From contig CANTFL010000007.1 in assembly GCA_947650285.1 (NCBI GenBank), positions 1 through 64,000 on the forward strand: a DNA stretch of 64,000 nucleotides, in the 5' to 3' direction. The notes below the pieces were generated by a model. That model saw only the letters and a program-made list of their open reading frames with translations. It had not been told where the DNA came from and searched no databases. This stretch comes from Hyaloperonospora brassicae. Its lineage: Eukaryota > Oomycota > Peronosporomycetes > Peronosporales > Peronosporaceae. Position 1 is the stretch's first letter. Every line of letters begins with the position of its first letter. Below, piece after piece: positions 1 to 10,671 of this stretch. The position numbers and the translations under genes are program-made.

Positions 1-49
1 CGACCACATCTACCCTCATCGTGTGTTTGCCCACCCGAAACACTACTAG
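1..49 (+). CDS. Secreted His-rich peptide, 3' end of copy 0
   Basis: Only the last 16 codons lie in the window, ending ..HRVFAHPKHY. This is the Lys-His-Tyr tail version also found in copies 6 to 8. The rest of the gene lies to the left. Confidence 0.6.
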   Translation, partial: DHIYPHRVFAHPKHY

Positions 50-452
50 ATCGTCAGCCAAGCCATCCCCTTCGGACAAGGTTCATTTGACCGAGATACT
101 TGCGGCCGAGGTCAGGTTGAACTGAGCTGACATGGAGAGACAAGCTTACCCTGATCATGTTCCACGAAGCAAAGTGCTCTGTCCAAACAGTACGAGCTAG
201 AGGCGTGTACATACGTAAGATCTCAACGTGTCCCGCGACATCAAAACGTAGCTTGCTTTCAAAACTCATTCTTACTTCTCTGTCCGTTTGATTTTGCAAC
301 CCTTCTGACTTCGGCATCCTGCTGGCTTCGGTACTCATCTGGTCCCTGCTCCTCCATGCCGCCGTTGAGCACGGCACCATATGGGATGCTCAACTACTGC
401 TAACCGGGACTCATGATGCTCGCGCGCATCTCATGTATCCTTGCGTGCATCG

Positions 453-496
453 ACTCATGTGTGGACTCATGTGTGTACTCATGTGTGTACTCATGT
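453..496 (+). repeat. 12-bp minisatellite (ACTCATGTGTGT)
   Basis: About 3.7 periods of ACTCATGTGTGT. It is present in all units. In units 6, 11 and 12 one period reads ACTCACGTGTGT. Confidence 0.85.
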
Positions 497-662
497 CTTC
501 TCAGATTGTCGTTGCTAGTCTAATGAAAGTGGTGGTAGTTCCAACTGCGGAAATCGGTCGGTGGACCGGGACAGCTACATGCGTTCTGAGATAGATGTGC
601 GCCAAGTAATGCGTCGCATCATCCGCACATCCGATTTGACGCATTATCCATACGTCACCTTT

Positions 663-736
663 GACGCCGACTACGACACTGACTACGACGCTGAATGTGA
701 CGCTGAATGTGACGCCGACTACGCCGCTGAAGGAGA
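663..736 (+). repeat. 12-bp coding-like minisatellite (GACGCTGACTAC)
   Basis: Periods of 12 bp read Asp-Ala-Asp-Tyr or Asp-Ala-Glu-Cys in one frame. The tract is one period longer in units 5 to 9 and one period shorter in units 11 and 12. Because all steps are multiples of 12 the frame is never disturbed, but this follows from the period length and need not mean selection. Confidence 0.85.
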
Positions 737-791
737 CGCCAGGTCGTCGCTACGTATTACGTAGACCATTGCGATCATCCCACAAGCCTTC

Positions 792-959
792 ATGTTTGCG
801 TTTTTACTGCTCTACTTCCTCGTGCTTCCTCGAATGACCACCGCAAAACCTGATCTTCGTGTCACTCTGTTGGCAATGCCACCGAGATCGGCGTTATCGG
901 GAGTTTCAGCCTGCTCGTGGTACTGTTACACGGCATGCACGCAAGTGGCCGCTGTATGA
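792..959 (+). CDS. Possible second small secreted peptide (55 aa), unit 1 copy
   Basis: A short ORF with a hydrophobic N-terminus (MFAFLLLYFLVLP, then RMTTA as a possible cleavage region) and a C-terminal part with Cys at residues 41, 45 and 49 (CSWYCYTAC). It is open in all 12 units; the others start at 4332, 7872, 11414, 14968, 18520, 22073, 25626, 29179, 32715, 36231 and 39727. Because the units are nearly identical, this conservation proves little. No good initiator precedes it. In six units it is the in-frame end of a longer ORF (see 14725-15135). It could be chance. Confidence 0.22.
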   Translation: MFAFLLLYFLVLPRMTTAKPDLRVTLLAMPPRSALSGVSACSWYCYTACTQVAAV

Positions 960-1122
960 CACGAGAAGTACACAAACCGACTTGTTCGTCATCAAGCACG
1001 GCCATTTCTAGAGCATGCGTATGTGTAGAAAGATGCATCGATGACTCGGAACAGCAATGTTGCGTGCGGCCAGCCCATTTGTTTCGACAAGGGTGAGAGG
1101 GAGTCTACACGACGCCAGGTAA

Positions 1123-1178
1123 TAGGAGTAGTAGAAGTGGAGTAGGGGTTGTAGTAGTGGTAGTAGAAGTAGTAGTAA
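1123..1178 (+). repeat. GTA/AGTAGTAG-rich microsatellite
   Basis: An imperfect trinucleotide tract (GTAGTAGTGGTAGTAGAAG and similar). It appears unchanged in length in all units, unlike the other short repeats. Confidence 0.8.
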
Positions 1179-1600
1179 GCTCTACTTGACCGAGTACATT
1201 TCCGTATCTTGAATCGACAAGTTTCTAGACCTGTGCCACTGCCGAAGAGACATTGAATGCTGATGTGCGATATGCCACACGGACTGAAGTGATCCAGAGT
1301 GGCGCGGTCCGTAAAGATACGCGCAAGCGCGCCGAGTCCGTTGTCATTGCGCGGTCCATCGCATTGTGGTCGAGGGCGGTGATGTACAGAAAGATGATGC
1401 CATGATCACGTTCTTGCAGCAACGTCCACGATCTCATCGCCAACTACTCAATCTGTTGGCGATCGTGTTTCGTAAACGTATTGCGACGTTTGCGACGTGA
1501 AAGCGCCTAGACGCCATGCCCGATCGCGCGGATATGGACCAACGACACTCGATGCGCTCCCGGAAAACGATCGGAAGTAGACGGTTGCATGGATACGAGC

Positions 1601-1665
1601 CATGCTTGTCTGATAGCGAAAGAACCATGCATGGCTAGAAGGCATGCTCGTCTGAAAGCAAAAGA
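1601..1665 (+). repeat. Imperfect direct repeat, two 23-bp copies
   Basis: CATGCTTGTCTGATAGCGAA(AGA) at 1601 and CATGCTCGTCTGAAAGCAAA(AGA) at 1643 differ at a few positions. In unit 12 the array breaks off 13 bases after the second copy, so this could be a weak point for recombination. Confidence 0.6.
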
Positions 1666-2702
1666 CACACGTGATAGCAGACAAGTTGCTGGCCGTTCCA
1701 ACGACAATGCACACATGGATATACGTGCACGACGATGCAGACACGGCAGATCACAAGAGCTAATCAAGGAACAGACGATCAAGGGGGCGGTTCTTGTGGC
1801 TGACCCGAGTATCTAGCTCTTGCACGGACTGAAGATACGATGGATGCGTGTTTGAACTTGCTTCAGCATAGAGACTACGCGCGAGGCGGCGGCTGAAACC
1901 GCAGACGTGCAATTGATCGATGCACTTGTGTTTGTCTGATGTGTCGTCGCTGTTCCATCGGTTGGAAGTTGCTGCTGCAGAGGCGGTGGTGCATCGACGA
2001 CGTTTTATTCGGTGGCAAGTCACGCAGGCTTGCCGGAGCCAGGACCCGTTCTTGGTATCAGGTCAAGGTTTCGAACGAGCAAACCGCCTCAATATGCATG
2101 CTTGGAGGGTGATTGGCGCTGCTCTGTAGGTCGCAGTCACGGACTTCGATGGCACTTCCAGGAATCCGAGCGGCATGATACGTCTTCGGAAAGCACGATG
2201 GAGGACGAAACACGACAGTTCGCCGTACGACGTTGGATGGGACGGAGGGCGAGAGTGGCCTACATTTACAGAAGTAGATACACCCGTACCGTAAGACACC
2301 GGATCGATCCATTGGAGATGATGGTGTGTACGATAGAGAACGCGATGCTGACCCGTTGACGCACAAACAGGTGGTGATCACGCGACCACTCCCATCGATG
2401 ACAGCGACGCACCAGCGTACGCTAGCTAATAGTATATGCATGAGAAGCACACACATTCGCGCGTGCCCTTATCGATCGTGTCTACAACTTCTCGCAGTAT
2501 GTCTAAGGACTGGATCATCCACGGTGATACAACAGTGGCCACAACATTCCTGACGGCGCCGATACAATGTGTTTACCGGCGCTCTTCGTCGTGACCCTCA
2601 CGACCATAGTGTGTGTTTGCTTCGAGCGTTTGTCGGCCGAGTCTGTAGTGGTAATGAGGATTTCTGTGAAGAGGTTGTGGGATCTGCGTCAATATCAACC
2701 GC

Positions 2703-2783
2703 ACAACAGCACAGCAAAAACAGCACCGCAAAACAGCACAGCAAAACAGCACAGCAAAAACAGCACAGCAAAACAAAACAGCA
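2703..2783 (+). repeat. AACAGC/ACAGCAAA microsatellite
   Basis: A purine-rich tract of CAGCACAGCAAAA-type periods. Its length and exact pattern vary more than anything else outside the peptide tail: longer in units 4, 6, 7 and 8, rearranged in unit 9, and strongly contracted in units 10 and 11. Confidence 0.85.
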
Positions 2784-2938
2784 TCAAAATCTTCTTCTGC
2801 TCCATGAGCCTGCTGTGTGTGATAGCTGCTGTTTGCTGAGCCTTGGCTGGACGCACGTCTGTCTACGACCCACTTTCGTAAGCTACCAATCTGAGTAGGC
2901 GAAAAGTCCATCTCATTGTGCGAGTCGCCTTCGCCAAG

Positions 2939-3112
2939 ATGGACTAGCTGCTGGACGGTTTACCTAAGGACACCGGACGACGTACTGCTCAGTCACTACT
3001 TGCTGAGAAAGAGCACGATGGGGTCAGTGTTGTTGTTCGTGATACACCTTCGTCGGTCCCTTTTCGGACCCAGATGCTGAAACGTCGCACCATGCCCCGA
3101 AATCTCAGACCA
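2939..3112 (+). pseudogene. Decayed gene fragment within unit (unit 1 copy)
   Basis: ATGGAC at 2939 is followed at once by TAG, then by an open stretch reading LLDGLPKDTGRRTAQSLLAE and on through MLKRRTMP. The inverted copy at 41185-41484 has the same protein without the stop (MDLLLDVLPEDAGRRTAQ) and continues PKVSDYVYYLFDV, whereas the unit is frameshifted just after MP. The fragment is present in every complete unit with the same stop. It reads in frame into the peptide gene, which makes a 171-codon ORF from 3074, but the promoter position argues that this is accidental. Product unknown. Confidence 0.5.
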
Positions 3113-3299
3113 CGTACCACTCGCATTGCTTCGCCTGTCCCGGTCGTTTCGAATGACACATTCGGCGTCAACCGACATGCGTTTCTTTCGCGAAGAATGC
3201 CATGTGCGATCCAGTTCGTCTCCTGGACAATCCATGAAACTGCTTTCGAGTCGGCCAGTCGAAGTCGAGGCCCGGTCCGACTGCACGCCTGTTGCTTTG

Positions 3300-3322
3300 T
3301 CATTCTGCAACTTGCCAAGACC
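3300..3322 (+). promoter_or_regulatory. Oomycete-type core promoter of the peptide gene
   Basis: TCATTCT (3300-3306) fits the oomycete initiator YCAYTYY exactly. AACTTGC (3309-3315) fits the flanking element MWTTTNC at 6 of 7 positions. CAAGACC (3316-3322) fits the downstream element SAASMMS exactly. Order and close spacing are as known for Phytophthora; the consensus strings are from memory. Transcription from the initiator would give a 5' leader of about 60 bases before the ATG at 3362. The same sequence stands 62 bases before the ATG in every copy: 6840, 10380, 13923, 17476, 21029, 24582, 28135, 31683, 35211 and 38707 are the corresponding initiator positions. Confidence 0.6.
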
Positions 3323-3361
3323 TTCCCAGTCTCCACGCCACCTTCCTTTACACACGCATCC

Positions 3362-3589
3362 ATGATGAAGCTCCTCATTTGCCTCACGCTCGCTGTTGTC
3401 GCAACGACGACGGCCTACGTACAAGCTACGGAGGAACGTCCGAACGAGTTGCTGGATGGCGCCAAAATACTGGCTGATATCGTCACCGACAAGAAAAGCC
3501 AATATGTCGTAGATGGCGATCACGACCACGACCACAGCCACGACCACATCTACCCTCATCGTTTGTTTGCTCACCCGGAAGCCTACTAG
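3362..3589 (+). CDS. Small secreted His/Asp-rich peptide, copy 1 (75 aa)
   Basis: The best gene candidate of the unit. Residues 1-22 form a signal peptide: MMK, a hydrophobic core (LLICLTLAVVATTTA) and a VQA site for cleavage. Residues 23-51 are a charged linker that begins TEERPNELLDG. Residues 52-75 are the tail, GDHDHDH followed by SHDHIYPHRLFAHPEAY, with eight His. The alternating Asp-His pattern resembles metal-chelating sequences, so zinc, copper or nickel binding is a reasonable guess, not shown. The EER at residues 24-26 recalls the dEER motif of oomycete host-directed effectors, but no RxLR precedes it and it sits right at the cleavage site. I chose this start because the promoter elements lie about 60 bases upstream and because a signal peptide starts here; the frame is open further upstream, back to 2948. 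There is no Cys in the mature part and no predicted fold. I do not recognise the family. Confidence 0.72.
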   Translation: MMKLLICLTLAVVATTTAYVQATEERPNELLDGAKILADIVTDKKSQYVVDGDHDHDHSHDHIYPHRLFAHPEAY

Positions 3590-6500
3590 ATCGTCAGCCA
3601 AGCCATCCCCTTCGGACAAGGTTCATTTGACCGAGATACTTGCGGCCGAGGTCAGGTTGAACTGAGCTGACATGGAGAGACAAGCTTACCCTGATCATGT
3701 TCCACGAAGCAAAGTGCTCTGTCCAAACAGTACGAGCTAGAGGCGTGTACATACGTAAGATCTCAACGTGTCCCGCGACATCAAAACGTAGCTTGCTTTC
3801 AAAACTCATTCTTACTTCTCTGTCCGTTTGATTTTGCAACCCTTCTGACTTCGGCATCCTGCTGGCTTCGGTACTCATCTGGTCCCTGCTCCTCCATGCC
3901 GCCGTTGAGCACGGCACCATATGGGATGCTCAACTACTGCTAACCGGGACTCATGATGCTCGCGCGCATCTCATGTATCCTTGCGTGCATCGACTCATGT
4001 GTGGACTCATGTGTGTACTCATGTGTGTACTCATGTCTTCTCAGATTGTCGTTGCTAGTCTAATGAAAGTGGTGGTAGTTCCAACTGCGGAAATCGGTCG
4101 GTGGACCGGGACAGCTACATGCGTTCTGAGATAGATGTGCGCCAAGTAATGCGTCGCATCATCCGCACATCCGATTTGACGCATTATCCATACGTCACCT
4201 TTGACGCCGACTACGACACTGACTACGACGCTGAATGTGACGCTGAATGTGACGCCGACTACGCCGCTGAAGGAGACGCCAGGTCGTCGCTACGTATTAC
4301 GTAGACCATTGCGATCATCCCACAAGCCTTCATGTTTGCGTTTTTACTGCTCTACTTCCTCGTGCTTCCTCGAATGACCACCGCAAAACCTGATCTTCGT
4401 GTCACTCTGTTGGCAATGCCACCGAGATCGGCGTTATCGGGAGTTTCAGCCTGCTCGTGGTACTGTTACACGGCATGCACGCGAGTGGCCGCTGTATGAC
4501 ACGAGAAGTACACAAACCGACTTGTTCGTCATCAAGCACGGCCATTTCTAGAGCATGCGTATGTGTAGAAAGATGCATCGATGACTCGGAACAGCAATGT
4601 TGCGTGCGGCCAGCCCATTTGTTTCGACAAGGGTGAGAGGGAGTCTACACGACGCCAGGTAATAGGAGTAGTAGAAGTGGAGTAGGGGTTGTAGTAGTGG
4701 TAGTAGAAGTAGTAGTAAGCTCTACTTGACCGAGTACATTTCCGTATCTTGAATCGACAAGTTTCTAGACCTGTGCCACTGCCGAAGAGACATTGAATGC
4801 TGATGTGCGATATGCCACACGGACTGAAGTGATCCAGAGTGGCGCGGTCCGTAAAGATACGCGCAAGCGCGCCGAGTCCGTTGTCATTGCGCGGTCCATC
4901 GCATTGTGGTCGAGGGCGGTGATGTACAGAAAGATGATGCCATGATCACGTTCTTGCAGCAACGTCCACGATCTCATCGCCAACTACTCAATCTGTTGGC
5001 GATCGTGTTTCGTAAACGTATTGCGACGTTTGCGACGTGAAAGCGCCTAGACGCCATGCCCGATCGCGCGGATATGGACCAACGACACTCGATGCGCTCC
5101 CGGAAAACGATCGGAAGTAGACGGTTGCATGGATACGAGCCATGCTTGTCTGATAGCGAAAGAACCATGCATGGCTAGAAGGCATGCTCGTCTGAAAGCA
5201 AAAGACACACGTGATAGCAGACAAGTTGCTGGCCGTTCCAACGACAATGCACACATGGATATACGTGCACGACGATGCAGACACGGCAGATCACAAGAGC
5301 TAATCAAGGAACAGACGATCAAGGGGGCGGTTCTTGTGGCTGACCCGAGTATCTAGCTCTTGCACGGACTGAAGACACGATGGATGCGTGTTTGAACTTG
5401 CTTCAGCATAGAGACTACGCGCGAGGCGGCGGCTGAAACCGCAGACGTGCAATTGATCGATGCACTTGTGTTTGTCTGATGTGTCGTCGCTGTTCCATCG
5501 GTTGGAAGTTGCTGCTGCAGAGGCGGTGGTGCATCGACGACGTTTTATTCGGTGGCAAGTCACGCAGGCTTGCCGGAGCCAGGACCCGTTCTTGGTATCA
5601 GGTCAAGGTTTCGAACGAGCAAACCGCCTCAATATGCATGCTTGGAGGGTGATTGGCGCTGCTCTGTAGGTCGCAGTCACGGACTTCGATGGCACTTCCA
5701 GGAATCCGAGCGGCATGATACGTCTTCGGAAAGCACGATGGAGGACGAAACACGACAGTTCGCCGTACGACGTTGGATGGGACGGAGGGCGAGAGTGGCC
5801 TACATTTACAGAAGTAGATACACCCGTACCGTAAGACACCGGATCGATCCATTGGAGATGATGGTGTGTACGATAGAGAACGCGATGCTGACCCGTTGAC
5901 GCACAAACAGGTGGTGATCACGCGACCACTCCCATCGATGACAGCGACGCACCAGCGTACGCTAGCTAATAGTATATGCATGAGAAGCACACACATTCGC
6001 GCGTGCCCTTATCGATCGTGTCTACAACTTCTCGCAGTATGTCTAAGGACTGGATCATCCACGGTGATACAACAGTGGCCACAACATTCCTGACGGCGCC
6101 GATACAATGTGTTTACCGGCGCTCTTCGTCGTGACCCTCACGACCATAGTGTGTGTTTGCTTCGAGCGTTTGTCGGCCGAGTCTGTAGTGGTAATGAGGA
6201 TTTCTGTGAAGAGGTTGTGGGATCTGCGTCAATATCAACCGCACAACAGCACAGCAAAAACAGCACCGCAAAACAGCACAGCAAAACAGCACAGCAAAAA
6301 CAGCACAGCAAAACAAAACAGCATCAAAATCTTCTTCTGCTCCATGAGCCTGCTGTGTGTGATAGCTGCTGTTTGCTGAGCCTTGGCTGGACGCACGTCT
6401 GTCTACGACCCACTTTCGTAAGCTACCAATCTGAGTAGGCGAAAAGTCCATCTCATTGTGCGAGTCGCCTTCGCCAAGATGGACTAGCTGCTGGACGGTT

Positions 6501-7129
6501 TACCTAAGGACACCGGACGACGTACTGCTCAGTCACTACTTGCTGAGAAAGAGCACGATGGGGTCAGTGTTGTTGTTCGTGATACACCTTCGTCGGTCCC
6601 TTTTCGGACCCAGATGCTGAAACGTCGCACCATGCCCCGAAATCTCAGACCACGTACCACTCGCATTGCTTCGCCTGTCCCGGTCGTTTCGAATGACACA
6701 TTCGGCGTCAACCGACATGCGTTTCTTTCGCGAAGAATGCCATGTGCGATCCAGTTCGTCTCCTGGACAATCCATGAAACTGCTTTCGAGTCGGCCAGTC
6801 GAAGTCGAGGCCCGGTCCGACTGCACGCCTGTTGCTTTGTCATTCTGCAACTTGCCAAGACCTTCCCAGTCTCCACGCCACCTTCCTTTACACACGCATC
6901 CATGATGAAGCTCCTCATTTGCCTCACGCTCGCTGTTGTCGCAACGACGACGGCCTACGTACAAGCTACGGAGGAACGTCCGAACGAGTTGCTGGATGGC
7001 GCCAAAATACTGGCTGATATTGCCACCGACAAGAAAAGCCAATATGTCGTAGATGGCGATCACGACCACGACCACCACCACTACGACCACTACTACCATC
7101 ATCTGTTCGCTCACCCGGAAGCCTACTAG
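3590..7129 (+). repeat. Array unit 2 (3540 bp)
   Basis: The backbone is almost the same as unit 1 (outer type), with GCGAGTGGCC instead of GCAAGTGGCC. It ends in the Tyr/His-rich tail version of the peptide gene, together with an Ala in place of Val at residue 41. Confidence 0.95.
6902..7129 (+). CDS. Small secreted His/Tyr-rich peptide, copy 2 (75 aa)
   Basis: The first 58 residues are as in copy 1, apart from Ala for Val at residue 41. The tail after GDHDHDH is HHYDHYYHHLFAHPEAY, giving nine His and four Tyr. At codon level about six amino-acid changes and two silent changes separate this tail from copy 1, in a stretch of about 12 codons. The same protein occurs as copy 5. Confidence 0.72.
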   Translation: MMKLLICLTLAVVATTTAYVQATEERPNELLDGAKILADIATDKKSQYVVDGDHDHDHHHYDHYYHHLFAHPEAY

Positions 7130-10100
7130 ATCGTCAGCCAAGCCATCCCCTTCGGACAAGGTTCATTTGACCGAGATACTTGCGGCCGAGGTCAGGTTGA
7201 ACTGAGCTGACATGGAGAGACAAGCTTACCCTGATCATGTTCCACGAAGCAAAGTGCTCTGTCCAAACAGTACGAGCTAGAGGCGTGTACATACGTAAGA
7301 TCTCAACGTGTCCCGCGACATCAAAACGTAGCTTGCTTTCAAAACTCATTCTTACTTCTCTGTCCGTTTGATTTTGCAACCCTTCTGACTTCGGCATCCT
7401 GCTGGCTTCGGTACTCATCTGGTCCCTGCTCCTCCATGCCGCCGTTGAGCACGGCACCATATGGGATGCTCAACTACTGCTAACCGGGACTCATGATGCT
7501 CGCGCGCATCTCATGTATCCTTGCGTGCATCGACTCATGTGTGGACTCATGTGTGTACTCATGTGTGTACTCATGTCTTCTCAGATTGTCGTTGCTAGTC
7601 TAATGAAAGTGGTGGTAGTTCCAACTGCGGAAATCGGTCGGTGGACCGGGACAGCTACATGCGTTCTGAGATAGATGTGCGCCAAGTAATGCGTCGCATC
7701 ATCCGCACATCCGATTTGACGCATTATCCATACGTCACCTTTGACGCCGACTACGACACTGACTACGACGCTGAATGTGACGCTGAATGTGACGCCGACT
7801 ACGCCGCTGAAGGAGACGCCAGGTCGTCGCTACGTATTACGTAGACCATTGCGATCATCCCACAAGCCTTCATGTTTGCGTTTTTACTGCTCTACTTCCT
7901 CGTGCTTCCTCGAATGACCACCGCAAAACCTGATCTTCGTGTCACTCTGTTGGCAATGCCACCGAGATCGGCGTTATCGGGAGTTTCAGCCTGCTCGTGG
8001 TACTGTTACACGGCATGCACGCGAGTGGCCGCTGTATGACACGAGAAGTACACAAACCGACTTGTTCGTCATCAAGCACGGCCATTTCTAGAGCATGCGT
8101 ATGTGTAGAAAGATGCATCGATGACTCGGAACAGCAATGTTGCGTGCGGCCAGCCCATTTGTTTCGACAAGGGTGAGAGGGAGTCTACACGACGCCAGGT
8201 AATAGGAGTAGTAGAAGTGGAGTAGGGGTTGTAGTAGTGGTAGTAGAAGTAGTAGTAAGCTCTACTTGACCGAGTACATTTCCGTATCTTGAATCGACAA
8301 GTTTCTAGACCTGTGCCACTGCCGAAGAGACATTGAATGCTGATGTGCGATATGCCACACGGACTGAAGTGATCCAGAGTGGCGCGGTCCGTAAAGATAC
8401 GCGCAAGCGCGCCGAGTCCGTTGTCATTGCGCGGTCCATCGCATTGTGGTCGAGGGCGGTGATGTACAGAAAGATGATGCCATGATCACGTTCTTGCAGC
8501 AACGTCCACGATCTCATCGCCAACTACTCAATCTGTTGGCGATCGTGTTTCGTAAACGTATTGCGACGTTTGCGACGTGAAAGCGCCTAGACGCCATGCC
8601 CGATCGCGCGGATATGGACCAACGACACTCGATGCGCTCCCGGAAAACGATCGGAAGTAGACGGTTGCATGGATACGAGCCATGCTTGTCTGATAGCGAA
8701 AGAACCATGCATGGCTAGAAGGCATGCTCGTCTGAAAGCAAAAGACACACGTGATAGCAGACAAGTTGCTGGCCGTTCCAACGACAATGCACACATGGAT
8801 ATACGTGCACGACGATGCAGACACGGCAGATCACAAGAGCTAATCAAGGAACAGACGATCAAGGGGGCGGTTCTTGTGGCTGACCCGAGTATCTAGCTCT
8901 TGCACGGACTGAAGACACGATGGATGCGTGTTTGAACTTGCTTCAGCATAGAGACTACGCGCGAGGCGGCGGCTGAAACCGCAGACGTGCAATTGATCGA
9001 TGCACTTGTGTTTGTCTGATGTGTCGTCGCTGTTCCATCGGTTGGAAGTTGCTGCTGCAGAGGCGGTGGTGCATCGACGACGTTTTATTCGGTGGCAAGT
9101 CACGCAGGCTTGCCGGAGCCAGGACCCGTTCTTGGTATCAGGTCAAGGTTTCGAACGAGCAAACCGCCTCAATATGCATGCTTGGAGGGTGATTGGCGCT
9201 GCTCTGTAGGTCGCAGTCACGGACTTCGATGGCACTTCCAGGAATCCGAGCGGCATGATACGTCTTCGGAAAGCACGATGGAGGACGAAACACGACAGTT
9301 CGCCGTACGACGTTGGATGGGACGGAGGGCGAGAGTGGCCTACATTTACAGAAGTAGATACACCCGTACCGTAAGACACCGGATCGATCCATTGGAGATG
9401 ATGGTGTGTACGATAGAGAACGCGATGCTGACCCGTTGACGCACAAACAGGTGGTGATCACGCGACCACTCCCATCGATGACAGCGACGCACCAGCGTAC
9501 GCTAGCTAATAGTATATGCATGAGAAGCACACACATTCGCGCGTGCCCTTATCGATCGTGTCTACAACTTCTCGCAGTATGTCTAAGGACTGGATCATCC
9601 ACGGTGATACAACAGTGGCCACAACATTCCTGACGGCGCCGATACAATGTGTTTACCGGCGCTCTTCGTCGTGACCCTCACGACCATAGTGTGTGTTTGC
9701 TTCGAGCGTTTGTCGGCCGAGTCTGTAGTGGTAATGAGGATTTCTGTGAAGAGGTTGTGGGATCTGCGTCAATATCAACCGCACAACAGCACAGCAAAAA
9801 CAGCACCGCAAAACAGCACAGCAAAACAGCACAGCAAAAACAGCACAGCAAAACAAAACAGCATCAAAATCTTCTTCTGCTCCATGAGCCTGCTGTGTGT
9901 GATAGCTGCTGTTTGCTGAGCCTTGGCTGGACGCACGTCTTTCTACGACCCACTTTCGTAAGCTACCAATCTCAGTAGGCGAAAAGTCCACCTCAGTGTG
10001 CGAGTCGCCTTCGCCAAGATGGACTAGCTGCTGGACGGTTTACCTAAGGACACCGGACGACGTACTGCTCAGTCACTACTTGCTGAGAAAGAGCACGATG

Positions 10101-10671
10101 GGGTCAGTGTTGTTGTTCGTGATACACCTTCGTCGGTCCCTTTTCGGACCCAGATGCTGAAACGTCGCACCATGCCCCGAAATCTCAGACCACGTACCAC
10201 TCGCATTGCTTCGCCTGTCCCGGTCGTTTCGAATGACACATTCGGCGTCAACCGACATGCGTTTCTTTCGCGAAGAATGCCATGTGCGATCCAGTTCGTC
10301 TCCTGGACAATCCATGAAACTGCTTTCGAGTCGGCCAGTCGAAGTCGAGGCCCGGTCCGACTGCACGCCTGTTGCTTTGTCATTCTGCAACTTGCCAAGA
10401 CCTTCCCAGTCTCCACGCCACCTTCCTTTACACACGCATCCATGATGAAGCTCCTCATTTGCCTCACGCTCGCTGTTGTCGCAACGACGACGGCCTACGT
10501 ACAAGCTACGGAGGAACGTCCGAACGAGTTGCTGGATGGCGCCAAAATACTGGCTGATATCGTCACCGACAAGAAAAGCCAATATGTCGTAGATGGCGAT
10601 CACGACCACGACCACCAGCCTACGACCACTATCTACCATCATCTGTGTTCGCTCACCCGGAAGCCTACTAG
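7130..10671 (+). repeat. Array unit 3 (3542 bp)
   Basis: Outer-type backbone on the left. From about 9940 it carries GTCTTTCT and ATCTCAG, variants shared with units 4 to 8. The extra 2 bp lie inside the peptide tail and cause the frameshift described at 10442-10747. Confidence 0.95.

Larger units (their letters stand above)
50..3589 (+). repeat. Array unit 1 (3540 bp)
   Basis: This is the first complete unit and serves as reference. From left to right it holds a 12-bp repeat (453-496), a repeat encoding Asp, Ala and Tyr (663-736), a possible 55-residue peptide (792-959), a GTA-rich tract (1123-1178), an imperfect direct repeat (1601-1665), an AACAGC-type tract (2703-2783), a decayed gene fragment (2939-3112), a core promoter (3300-3322) and the secreted peptide gene (3362-3589). 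Between 1666 and 2700 I see only unassigned ORFs on both strands. It belongs to the outer backbone type (CTGGTCCCTG near 340, GTGTGTACG near 2325). A private GCAAGTGGCC near 941 is shared only with unit 10. Confidence 0.95.

Noticed and set aside
54..380. Minus-strand ORF of 108 codons at the start of each unit
   Set aside because: It is closed in units 8 and 9 by CTAGCCCC, lies next to the 3' end of the peptide gene, and has no recognisable features.
453..1178. Short repeats in the unit considered as CRISPR-like or regulatory arrays
   Set aside because: They are plain contiguous microsatellites and minisatellites without unique spacers.
2058..2456. Minus-strand ORF of 132 codons with a signal-like start (MCVLLMHILLASV)
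   Set aside because: It is closed by a stop in units 4 to 8 through one base change (GTGTGTACG to GTGTTTACG) without other effects, so it is not maintained.
3074..3361. N-terminal extension of the peptide to 171 residues
   Set aside because: It would bury the signal peptide inside the protein, and it includes the core promoter and a decayed gene fragment. The start at 3362 is far more plausible.
2996..3619. Minus-strand ORF of 207 codons opposite the peptide gene, with a run of Val in several units
   Set aside because: The Val run is the antisense of the His/Asp/Tyr codons (GAC, CAC, TAC). No promoter or protein features are visible. It is a shadow of the peptide gene.
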